This document shows positions 56,718 to 64,000 of a stretch of DNA of 64,000 nt, piece by piece. Position numbers and translations under genes: made by a program. Positions within the stretch are counted from its first letter, which is position 1; each line of letters begins with the position of its first letter. Under the pieces are notes generated by a model, which worked only from the letters and a program-made list of their open reading frames with translations, had not been told where the DNA came from and did not search any database. Origin of the DNA: SKVR01 sp964589855 (GTDB taxonomy: Bacteria > Bacteroidota > Bacteroidia > Bacteroidales > UBA7960); contig CAZPVB010000001.1 in NCBI GenBank assembly GCA_964589855.1, positions 1 through 64,000 on the forward strand. Direction: 5' to 3'.

Positions 56718-58850
56718 ATGAAAAAAAATATTCTCTGTTTTCTTCTGTTTTCCTTCTCAATTCTCTGTGCCAATGCGCAGGCGGAAACAGACACTACCAA
56801 TATAAATAATATAATTTACGTAAATATTAACCACACAAACGCCAGCGATAACAATACCGGACTAACCCCAGATGAACCCATAAAAACACTGCAAAAAGCC
56901 ATTGACCTATGTGAAGATATCAGATCCAAAATAGTGATCTACCCCGGGCATTACCGCTCCTATATCGACATTCTGTCGAATGAACTACTGATACTGGAGG
57001 CAACCGAACCAGGAAAAGTTTACATTACAGGAAGTGATGTTTTTTCAGACTGGACACTCCAGGATACCCTTTACAGCCATCAGTGGGATTATGACTGGGG
57101 ATATTTTGATGATTCCGATTTTTGTTTTGGCCCCTGCAACCTGAGCAACTACCAAAAACGCAGAGAATTGGTTTTTATCGATTCTTTACCTGTAAGACAA
57201 GTGGTAAAGAAAACTGACCTGGAACCCAATACTTTTTTCGTTGACGAGGAGAATGATCAGATCCTGCTGAATCCACCATCATCAGTTGACATACAATCAG
57301 CCATGGTTGAAGTATCTACCAGAGGGTTTGACATTTATGGCGAAGGAAGAAACGGCACCCTTGTAAAAGCAACGGTTTTCAACGGATCTGGTTTGATCAT
57401 CCGAGGTATTGTTTTCCAACATGTGGCCAATACCATTCACCAGGATGCGCTCACTGTATCCTATTCAGATAATGTAATCATCGAAGACTGTGTTTTTCAG
57501 TGGAACAATGCAGTAGGACTGGAAATGAGTAACTGCCAGAATGTAACCGTGAAAAACACCATTATCAGACATAATGGCGAACGCGGAATGGGTATTGCTG
57601 ATGGTGTCAACTTTCACCTTTCCGGACTGGAATTCTACGAAAACAATTGGAGAACCAATGCTCCAAAAGTAATTGCACACGATGCGGCAGGTTTAAAAAT
57701 AATTGCCGGTTCTGAAAATATTGTTATAGAAGACATTCATGCCTACAATAATTATTGTCATGTAATCTGGTTTGACTGGAACAACAGCAACTCCGTCATC
57801 AAAAATGCATTGATCGAGAACAACCAGGAGGCCGGAATCATGCTGGAAGCCAGCAGAAAACCAGCATCAGTGCTGAACTGCACACTCAGATACAATAAGA
57901 CAGGGATTTTAGGCTACGGGCATGCCAACGTTCTGGTTGACAGCACCTTCTTTTTTGCCAACAATGCTCAGATAAGTCTGGGACAGGACGGAAGAACGGT
58001 TTCGCAGGATGGAAACTGGGAGATCAATTGTAACGACTGGACCATCAGGAATTCTAAAATCTTTGCAGCCAAACCATCCCAGGGAATGTTGTCATTCTTT
58101 GAATATTTTTCACCATCCACCCATGCTGCTTCCGATTTTTTTAATACAGCGGTGGCAGATTCAAACTACTTTTATCACCCTGAGGGAGATCAACAGTGGC
58201 CTGATGGTCAAAGCGCCAACGGTGGGCAACTTACACTGGATGAATGGCGTGTTGCAACAGGTCAGGACATCAATTCAATATGGCAAAAACCCACTCCCGA
58301 CGATGTAGGCGGCAACCTTCCGCCTGTCGCCGTTCTTGAATACAATTTCTTCAATGATACAGTACTGCAGTTTTTTGCCGATAAGTCATATGACCCCGAA
58401 GGACTCATCAATTCATACAAATGGTATTTTGGTGATGGTGAAACCAGCAACGACAAAAACATCAATCATTTTTACAGCATCACCGGATATGTGGATGTAA
58501 GTCTGGTAGTCACCGATTTCTTCGGTGAGAAAGACAGCGTTTCAGTAACACTTTATATCGGACCCACTTCGGTTGATGAACCCACAAATGTAAATTCTTT
58601 TGCACGCATATACCCTAATCCTGCACGGGATCAGTTTTTTATTGAGGTATCACCCGCACATGCCAGAGGAAAGGGAATAATAAGAATCACCAATAATCTG
58701 GGACAATGTATTTTTGAGCAAAGACTCATCAGCAAACCAGGATCGATAGGACCGTTTGATGTAAGCAAACTTGAACCCGGCGTTTATTTTGTTTCGATCA
58801 TCATGGAAAACGGAGAAAAAGCAACTCAAAAAATCATCAGATATGAATAA
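56718..58850 (+). CDS. Beta-helix A2: T9SS-secreted right-handed beta-helix protein with PKD domain
   Basis: 710 residues. Start at the ATG at 56718 because it directly precedes a clean signal peptide (KKNILCFLLFSFSILCANA); an in-frame ATG at 56553 would overlap the terminator. Beta-helix region about 30-520 is a whole-length relative of beta-helix A1, including DDSDFCFGPCNLSNYQKRRE, QHVANTIHQDA and RHNGERGMG. Then a PKD domain (about 530-620, YKWYFGDGETSNDKNINHF) and a T9SS tail (from about 628, ARIYPNPARDQFF). So the catalytic candidate is anchored outside the cell here but not in PUL1. Overlaps beta-helix B2 by 8 bp. Confidence 0.8.
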   Translation: MKKNILCFLLFSFSILCANAQAETDTTNINNIIYVNINHTNASDNNTGLTPDEPIKTLQKAIDLCEDIRSKIVIYPGHYRSYIDILSNELLILEATEPGKVYITGSDVFSDWTLQDTLYSHQWDYDWGYFDDSDFCFGPCNLSNYQKRRELVFIDSLPVRQVVKKTDLEPNTFFVDEENDQILLNPPSSVDIQSAMVEVSTRGFDIYGEGRNGTLVKATVFNGSGLIIRGIVFQHVANTIHQDALTVSYSDNVIIEDCVFQWNNAVGLEMSNCQNVTVKNTIIRHNGERGMGIADGVNFHLSGLEFYENNWRTNAPKVIAHDAAGLKIIAGSENIVIEDIHAYNNYCHVIWFDWNNSNSVIKNALIENNQEAGIMLEASRKPASVLNCTLRYNKTGILGYGHANVLVDSTFFFANNAQISLGQDGRTVSQDGNWEINCNDWTIRNSKIFAAKPSQGMLSFFEYFSPSTHAASDFFNTAVADSNYFYHPEGDQQWPDGQSANGGQLTLDEWRVATGQDINSIWQKPTPDDVGGNLPPVAVLEYNFFNDTVLQFFADKSYDPEGLINSYKWYFGDGETSNDKNINHFYSITGYVDVSLVVTDFFGEKDSVSVTLYIGPTSVDEPTNVNSFARIYPNPARDQFFIEVSPAHARGKGIIRITNNLGQCIFEQRLISKPGSIGPFDVSKLEPGVYFVSIIMENGEKATQKIIRYE

Positions 58851-60864
58851 AGGGGTTTTTAAAGTGCCATCAGAACTTCAATTATATTTTTCACTTTTTA
58901 TCATTCTGTTTTTTACCGCATTCACATCCACTGCAGCTCGCTATTATGTGTCATCATCAACCGGTAGCGACAGCAACAACGGGCAATCAACCAATAATCC
59001 CTTTCAAACACTGAATGCGGTAAACGATCTGGATCTTTTACCCGGTGACACTGTTTTTCTAAAACGGGGAGATAAGTTTCACGGCACACTCAGGATTGAT
59101 AAAAGTGGGAATGCTTCCGATGAAATTGTGATTACATCATACAGCAATGGCAATCTTCCCGTTATAACAGGAGCAAAAACCATCAGTGAGTTTCAACCGA
59201 ATGGAGAACTGATGAAGGTTACAACAGAAAATCCTGTTTATGCTGTTTTTATTGATGACCAATTTGTACTTCCGGCGCGGTATCCCAACAGCGACTACCT
59301 GTATTTCGATGGTGGAGGCAGAGATTTTATGATTGACAGCGAAAATCCTAAAAATAAATTTGACCTTACCCGTGCAACCATCAGAATGCGCATTAAAAAC
59401 TGGAGTTACGAAAACAAGAAGGTAGTAAGGGTGAACGAGGATACCGTGTTCTTTGACCGCCCGCTTTGGTCTAATAACTACGAAAAATACGTGTGCGAAC
59501 CCGGTTGGGGATATTTCCTGGACAATAATAAGGAGTTTATTGATGGCAACCATGACTGGGCTTTTGACGATCAATCCGGCTCTCTGCACATCCAAAACCC
59601 GGAAATGAAAGCAATTGAGATTTCCAATGTGGAGCATGGACTGATTTTGAATGAAGGGGTGAGCCATTTCAAAATTGAACATGTTGTTTTTGAGAAATTC
59701 TACCAAACCGGGATTCTTATGCATCAGCATGTGCAAAACATCACCATCAGTGAATGTGAGTTTCGTAATATTTTTCACAAAGGCATCAAGGCACTTGAAA
59801 ACACAAAAATGGTAACCATCTCCAGTTGTAAACTGGAAGATATACTGGGTCAGGGTATATCGGTGCTGGAAGGTAATAACTTTCTGATAGAAAATAATTT
59901 ACTTAAAAGAATAGGATTACAACCCGGTTATGGAATTGATGGGAATAATGGCGGAATGGGTATCATCATCACCAACAACGAAACCCGTCCGGAAGGATAT
60001 ACAACCATCTCACACAATAATATCATCCGTAAAAACCGTGTTGACAGTGTGGGAAATTATGCCATCAGAATGGATGGCAAGAACAGCCTGTGCGAGTATA
60101 ACCATGTCTCCAATGGTCTGCTAAGCTTTAACGACGGCGCACTTATTTATAGCTGGGGTATGGATCCTACTTTCAGCAATCATAACATTATACAACACAA
60201 TATTGTAACAAAAACACATGGCAACATGAAGGGTACTCCCCATGATCATTTGATAAGCATTGGTATTTACATCGATAACAATGTAAACAACGTGATCGTG
60301 CGAAACAATACGGTTACCCATGCCAATATGGGAATACTTTTCAACAGCAAATCATTTGAAAACCAGGCACATAACAACATTCTTTTTGATAACACATCAG
60401 GCATTAGTTTTTCTGAATACCATAAAGGGGAACCCATTTATGGCATGGAGGTGAAAAACAATACCATTGTAGGACTGGATTATGACGACCGTGCTTTATA
60501 CTCCAAGAGCTTTGTGCATAGCTCGCTTGATCCGGGTGTTATTGACAGCAATTTCTATTACAACCCAAAGGTTGAGTTCTTTATCAATGCCATTACAACC
60601 TATGAAACTTTTCGTCGTGATGAAGAGATGAGCCTGAAGGAGTGGCAGAAAAGAGGATTCGATCTGCACTCCGAAACCATTGATAATAATGGTTCAACCC
60701 AAAGGAACTACTCACCGCAACATTTCATCAATTATGAATATGAGGCAAAAGAGATACCCCTGGATGATGGTTATCAATACTTCAATCTGTCAGAAGAGCC
60801 CATCACAAGCGTAAGCATACCGCCCTTTTCATCGGTGGTGGTGTTGCGTAATCTTTCAAACTGA
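58843..60864 (+). CDS. Beta-helix B2: secreted right-handed beta-helix protein
   Basis: 673 residues from ATG 58843, which overlaps the A2 stop (ATGAATAA). A signal peptide follows (LYFSLFIILFFTAFTSTAA), then the cap (RYYVSSSTGSDSNNGQSTNN, LLPGDTVFLKRGDKFHGT, IVITSYSNGNLPVITGA), a PARYPN segment and helical coils. No T9SS tail or lipobox: periplasmic by prediction. Paralogue of leaderless B1 over the whole length, sharing GYGIDGNNGGMGI, LSFNDGALIYSW and GIYIDNN. Such caps with an ARYPN element occur in GH141-type proteins (alpha-L-fucosidase, xylanase), which is my best guess for the family; not proven. Confidence 0.78.
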   Translation: MNKGVFKVPSELQLYFSLFIILFFTAFTSTAARYYVSSSTGSDSNNGQSTNNPFQTLNAVNDLDLLPGDTVFLKRGDKFHGTLRIDKSGNASDEIVITSYSNGNLPVITGAKTISEFQPNGELMKVTTENPVYAVFIDDQFVLPARYPNSDYLYFDGGGRDFMIDSENPKNKFDLTRATIRMRIKNWSYENKKVVRVNEDTVFFDRPLWSNNYEKYVCEPGWGYFLDNNKEFIDGNHDWAFDDQSGSLHIQNPEMKAIEISNVEHGLILNEGVSHFKIEHVVFEKFYQTGILMHQHVQNITISECEFRNIFHKGIKALENTKMVTISSCKLEDILGQGISVLEGNNFLIENNLLKRIGLQPGYGIDGNNGGMGIIITNNETRPEGYTTISHNNIIRKNRVDSVGNYAIRMDGKNSLCEYNHVSNGLLSFNDGALIYSWGMDPTFSNHNIIQHNIVTKTHGNMKGTPHDHLISIGIYIDNNVNNVIVRNNTVTHANMGILFNSKSFENQAHNNILFDNTSGISFSEYHKGEPIYGMEVKNNTIVGLDYDDRALYSKSFVHSSLDPGVIDSNFYYNPKVEFFINAITTYETFRRDEEMSLKEWQKRGFDLHSETIDNNGSTQRNYSPQHFINYEYEAKEIPLDDGYQYFNLSEEPITSVSIPPFSSVVVLRNLSN

Positions 60865-60883
60865 CCGGACAAAAATCCGCTTC

Positions 60884-60919
60884 AAGACCCTCAGAATAAT
60901 TTTTCGGACAGAGAGTACA
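60884..60919 (+). promoter_or_regulatory. Direct-repeat operator upstream of the GH95-like gene
   Basis: Half-sites AAGACCCTCAGAATA and CGGACAGAGAGTACA, 21-bp period; 25 of 36 positions match the site upstream of the PUL1 susC. The CGGAC lies exactly 36 nt before the -7 element at 60941. A PUL1-type site inside PUL2. Confidence 0.6.
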
Positions 60920-60940
60920 AAAAACAACAGGAGATCCGGT

Positions 60941-60948
60941 TATTTTTG
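60941..60948 (+). promoter_or_regulatory. -7 element of the GH95-GH30 unit (TATTTTTG)
   Basis: Exact TAnnTTTG match, 92 bp upstream of the ATG at 61033. Together with the operator just upstream it makes GH95-GH30 a separate transcription unit. Confidence 0.6.
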
Positions 60949-61032
60949 ATACTCAGATTATTTATGCCATATTCGCTGATATCAGAGACAAGCTAAAATG
61001 AGAAAATTACATTAAAAATCACTTCATAAAAC

Positions 61033-63180
61033 ATGCACAAAAGAAAAGAGATACCTTTCGAAAAATACAATTTCCGGAGAAAACAATTCAAGGCCAAAGA
61101 TCTCCCCTATTTAATGGGAAATAATGAGATGGGAGGATTGGCGCATTTGTCAGGACTGGGATTTGAGAAACTATTCTTTACAGATGTTTGGGATACTGAA
61201 AAATCAAGAATGGGACTACCCGGACCGCTATTGATCCACGAAAATATTAATCCTGGTGATATGGAAACCGGAGACTTCGAAAATGAACTGACATTAAAGG
61301 AAGGAATACTAACCACCCAAGTGACCTTGAATGATCAAACCGGATACAAATCCGAGATTTTTTTCTCCAAATCCAACCGCCACCTTCTGTGCATGAAAAT
61401 CACACCAAAGCCAGGGATGAAGGGTGAATGGAAGCTGGTTTTACCCGGCAGGGATTTCATATTGAAGCCCCATTCAAAAGGGTTGAAGGGAGAGCACACA
61501 CAAACTGAATCATTCTCTGAAATATCATGGGCAATCAGTTCCAATAGTGAACTAAGCGTTGATCCGGATAACACCGTTAAACTCCATGCAGGTCAGAATG
61601 AAGACATTGAGTTGTATTACAGCGTTACAACCCAATTTGATGGCGATAACTTTACCTTCCAGTCGGAAGATTATGTTAATAATTGCGGCGGGTTCGATGC
61701 ATTGAAGCAGGAACTGATCCATTTTTCTGAAAAAGAATTTAGGTCGATTGCATCCATCATCTTGCCCGAAGGAGAACATGCGAAATGGTTTTACCGGGCA
61801 ATTTTTGCATTGTATAACACCAGCGGGGCAAAACACTTTTTGCCCGCCGAGTTACAATTCTCAAAACCAAGTCCACATTGGAACGGACACCCCTTTACAT
61901 ACGGACAGGGAGGATGGGGAGTTTTTGCCTTCACTTTTCTGGGTGCTTTTGATAAGGCGGAAAACATGGCGAAATGGCATTATAATCCTGAGGTACTCAA
62001 AGAAAATGTGCACCGGATGTTTCCTGACAAAGGTGAAATTGATGTATATTTTAAGGATGAATACAAAGGAAAACATCATTACATTGATGACAATGAAAAA
62101 AATGCCATTTCATTTGGACATGAACTTACAGCGGAGGGTTACAACATTCCTATATCCCATACCCTTGGCAAATACACCATGCACTGGGATTGGCAAATGC
62201 ATTTAAATTCATTTGCAGCCTCTTTCTTCCACACGCTAAGCAGATATGCAAATAAACCTGAATTAAAGAAAACTCTCTCCTACCCTGTACTGAAAGGAAC
62301 TGCAGAATTGTGGTGTGCATTGCTGAATTGGGATGAAGAAAGAAAATTCTGGTACTTGCCACCCTTGCTGTCTGTATCAGAGAATATTCTTGAAAAATCT
62401 GTATTGGATGCCATCATCGGAGCCCGATGGAACCTGCTTGTTGCAGCAAGTTATGCCCGAAATCTGCATCAGGATCTGGTTTTGGCAGAAAAGTGGACCA
62501 ATGTAGCGGATAATATCTACATACCTGAAAATGATACTAATTATCTTGAATACCTGGATGATGATGAAAAAAGAGAAGGGGGAGGATATTTTGGTATAAG
62601 AGCTCCAATGGCACTGGCATTTCCATACCTTGAGGCACTTGAGAAAATCGACAGACAAAAAGCAAGAATTACGCTTGACAAGGCATGGAAAAGGAATAAA
62701 GAAGGTCATGGTATGATTGCCTATGTCGCCAACTGGTTTGCCCTTACTGAGTCATACCTGGGTTACAACGACAAGGCATACCAAATGGCCTCTTTAATAT
62801 TCAAAAATGTGGATCCGTCTGATGCCGCCATTTGCGAGGCATACGAGTACGAGGACAATGACAATAAAAAGGGCGACTGGATACCCAAATTCCCCTATTA
62901 CCTTACCGGATACAGTGCATTTATCTGTTCCACCATTTCGTTTCTTATTCAATCATTTAACGGTCAGATCAGAGTTTTTCCCTGTTTGCCCAAACATTGG
63001 AAAGATATTGAGATATACGATCTGCCCTGCGAGAGTGGATTTACGGTATCAGCCGAATTAAAGGATGGAAAGGTGAAGTGGATAGAGATTAAAAAAGATC
63101 ATAAAATAATATTGGAAACAAATTCACATAAAACTTTTAAAATCAATGAAAACAAAGAAATTGAAATTCATGAAGAATAA
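61033..63180 (+). CDS. (alpha/alpha)6-barrel glycoside hydrolase, GH95-like
   Basis: 715 residues with no signal peptide (starts HKRKEIPFEKYNFRRKQF). N-terminal beta-sandwich about 1-240 (YLMGNNEMGGLAHLSGLGFE), then an alpha/alpha barrel with YGQGGWGVFAFTFLGAF and YTMHWDWQMHLNSFAASFF, and a C-terminal sandwich with QIRVFPCLPKHWKDIEI and the SGFTVSAELKDGKVKWIEI strand pair that is typical of GH95 (alpha-L-fucosidases/galactosidases); GH65/GH94-type relatives are the alternative. The overall sequence is divergent from textbook GH95 and I cannot name the acid residue with certainty. Apparently cytosolic. Overlaps the GH30 gene start by 11 bp. Confidence 0.6.
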   Translation: MHKRKEIPFEKYNFRRKQFKAKDLPYLMGNNEMGGLAHLSGLGFEKLFFTDVWDTEKSRMGLPGPLLIHENINPGDMETGDFENELTLKEGILTTQVTLNDQTGYKSEIFFSKSNRHLLCMKITPKPGMKGEWKLVLPGRDFILKPHSKGLKGEHTQTESFSEISWAISSNSELSVDPDNTVKLHAGQNEDIELYYSVTTQFDGDNFTFQSEDYVNNCGGFDALKQELIHFSEKEFRSIASIILPEGEHAKWFYRAIFALYNTSGAKHFLPAELQFSKPSPHWNGHPFTYGQGGWGVFAFTFLGAFDKAENMAKWHYNPEVLKENVHRMFPDKGEIDVYFKDEYKGKHHYIDDNEKNAISFGHELTAEGYNIPISHTLGKYTMHWDWQMHLNSFAASFFHTLSRYANKPELKKTLSYPVLKGTAELWCALLNWDEERKFWYLPPLLSVSENILEKSVLDAIIGARWNLLVAASYARNLHQDLVLAEKWTNVADNIYIPENDTNYLEYLDDDEKREGGGYFGIRAPMALAFPYLEALEKIDRQKARITLDKAWKRNKEGHGMIAYVANWFALTESYLGYNDKAYQMASLIFKNVDPSDAAICEAYEYEDNDNKKGDWIPKFPYYLTGYSAFICSTISFLIQSFNGQIRVFPCLPKHWKDIEIYDLPCESGFTVSAELKDGKVKWIEIKKDHKIILETNSHKTFKINENKEIEIHEE

Positions 63181-64000
63181 AAGTATTCAAATGACAACAT
63201 TGGCAGTGTTTGTTACTGTGGGGTTCTTATTGCTGCAATCCTGCAACAACACGGGTTATCAGGTTACAGAATGGCGTCAGAGTACCGACAGTGAACGGTG
63301 GGTACAACAGGATTGGAATGCCGGATCGAATGAAGAAAGTACCAAAGTGTTTCACATCGATACCATGCGTAAACAACAGGTGGTGGATGGATTCGGTGCC
63401 TGTTTCAACGAACTGGGTTGGGATGCATTGAGTGTACTCGACAAAACAGAACGGGAAGCCATCATTGAAGAATTATTTTCCACAGAAAAAGAGGAGGGGG
63501 TAAAATTCACCATTTGTCGTATGCCCATTGGTGCCAACGACTTCGCACGCGATTTTTATTCGTTGAATGACACTCCCGGAGATTTTGCAATGGAAAATTT
63601 CAATGTGGAGCGTGATAAAACAAGTCTGATACCCTACATTAAAAGCGCCATGGTTTACAATCCTGATCTGAAGGTATGGGGTTCACCATGGAGTCCGCCG
63701 GCATGGATGAAATCCAATAACCACTACGCCTGCAGAAGTGCCCCGGTGAATGACCTTCCTGAAGACAGACAGGGAGAAGAAAACGTTACACAATTTATTA
63801 TGGAACCGGAATACCTGGATGCTTATGCGCTCTATTTTTCTAAATACATTGACACCTATGCAGCGGAAGGCATACCCATTTATGCTGTACATGTGCAGAA
63901 CGAACCCAATTCATGCCAGAACTTCCCCAGCTGCATCTGGGCTGCTCCTGACCTGGGCAGATTCATTGCCGGACATTTAGGACCTTACTTCAAAGAGAAC
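63170..64000 (+). CDS. GH30-family glycoside hydrolase, lipoprotein, cut by window end
   Basis: 277 codons visible; the frame is open to the last base. The ATG at 63170 gives a lipoprotein leader ending in LLLQSC (C25); an in-frame ATG at 63146 would add eight residues. The GH30 barrel begins with QQVVDGFGACFNELGWDAL, continues with FTICRMPIGANDFARDFYS and VWGSPWSPPAWMK, and shows the acid/base E245 in VHVQNEPNSCQNF. The nucleophile half lies beyond the window. GH30 covers beta-glucosidase, beta-xylosidase, beta-fucosidase and endo-beta-1,6-glucanase activities; no assignment from this part. Co-transcribed with the GH95-like gene (11-bp overlap). Confidence 0.9.
   Translation, partial: MKNKSIQMTTLAVFVTVGFLLLQSCNNTGYQVTEWRQSTDSERWVQQDWNAGSNEESTKVFHIDTMRKQQVVDGFGACFNELGWDALSVLDKTEREAIIEELFSTEKEEGVKFTICRMPIGANDFARDFYSLNDTPGDFAMENFNVERDKTSLIPYIKSAMVYNPDLKVWGSPWSPPAWMKSNNHYACRSAPVNDLPEDRQGEENVTQFIMEPEYLDAYALYFSKYIDTYAAEGIPIYAVHVQNEPNSCQNFPSCIWAAPDLGRFIAGHLGPYFKEN

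Noticed and set aside
58771..58842. Upstream start of beta-helix B2 at 58771
   Set aside because: It would bury the signal peptide and overlap A2 by 80 bp; the ATG at 58843 gives the usual short overlap and a proper leader.
1..64000. CRISPR arrays, tRNA/rRNA genes, insertion sequences, integrases or attachment sites
   Set aside because: None seen on reading both strands; the only tandem repeats are the 124-bp pair and coding repeats.

Overview
The window is a draft-quality piece (one run of exactly 100 Ns) of a Bacteroidota chromosome. Evidence for the phylum: two SusC/SusD pairs, two hybrid two-component regulators (HTCS), TAnnTTTG-type -7 promoter elements, a DUF6452/DUF6048 gene pair, and type IX secretion (T9SS) C-terminal domains. 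T9SS argues against Bacteroides itself; a marine or sediment Marinilabiliales/Cytophaga-type organism is my guess, not a demonstrated placement.

Layout. 1-8100 is ordinary chromosome: a receiver-adenylate cyclase fusion behind a 124-bp tandem duplication, a REC-PAS-PAS-histidine kinase-REC hybrid, the DUF6452/DUF6048 pair and a long-chain polyprenyl diphosphate synthase with a coupled 31-residue small ORF. 8139-11396 is an Oar-like TonB receptor. 12019-63999 is one large polysaccharide-utilisation region made of two PULs that run outward from two tail-to-tail HTCS genes. PUL1 (minus strand, 37959 down to 12019): S1 sulfatase, GH94-type phosphorylase, SusC, SusD, surface lipoprotein, beta-helix A1, GH39, sodium-solute symporter, small ORF, beta-helix B1, MFS transporter, [assembly gap], GH29 fucosidase, GH36-like enzyme, beta-helix C with T9SS tail, and a decayed sulfatase. 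PUL2 (plus strand, 47228 to the window end): 46-residue membrane peptide, SusC, SusD, DUF5018-like lipoprotein, multi-CBM9 T9SS protein, terminator, beta-helix A2 (PKD + T9SS), beta-helix B2, GH95-like enzyme, GH30 lipoprotein (runs off the end).

How it may work: SusCD and surface lipoproteins/T9SS proteins bind and cut a glycan outside, periplasmic and lipoprotein enzymes trim it, and PUL1 adds a leaderless cytosolic set (GH94, GH39, GH36-like, beta-helix B1) with two inner-membrane sugar transporters. GH29 + GH95-like + GH141-like beta-helix proteins + sulfatase suggest a fucose-containing, probably sulfated heteroglycan; the exact substrate cannot be read from sequence.

Most notable: (i) the PULs are mirror-image relatives carrying paired beta-helix paralogues (A1/A2, B1/B2) whose targeting signals differ, moving each pair to different compartments; (ii) a 21-bp-period direct repeat (half-site CGGAC-N4-AGAACA) lies at exactly the same distance (36 nt) from the -7 element at three promoters (sulfatase, SusC1 and, in the other PUL, the GH95-GH30 unit), a predicted HTCS regulon; (iii) three unannotated small ORFs; (iv) a sulfatase pseudogene. 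No tRNA, rRNA, CRISPR array, insertion sequence or integrase was seen.
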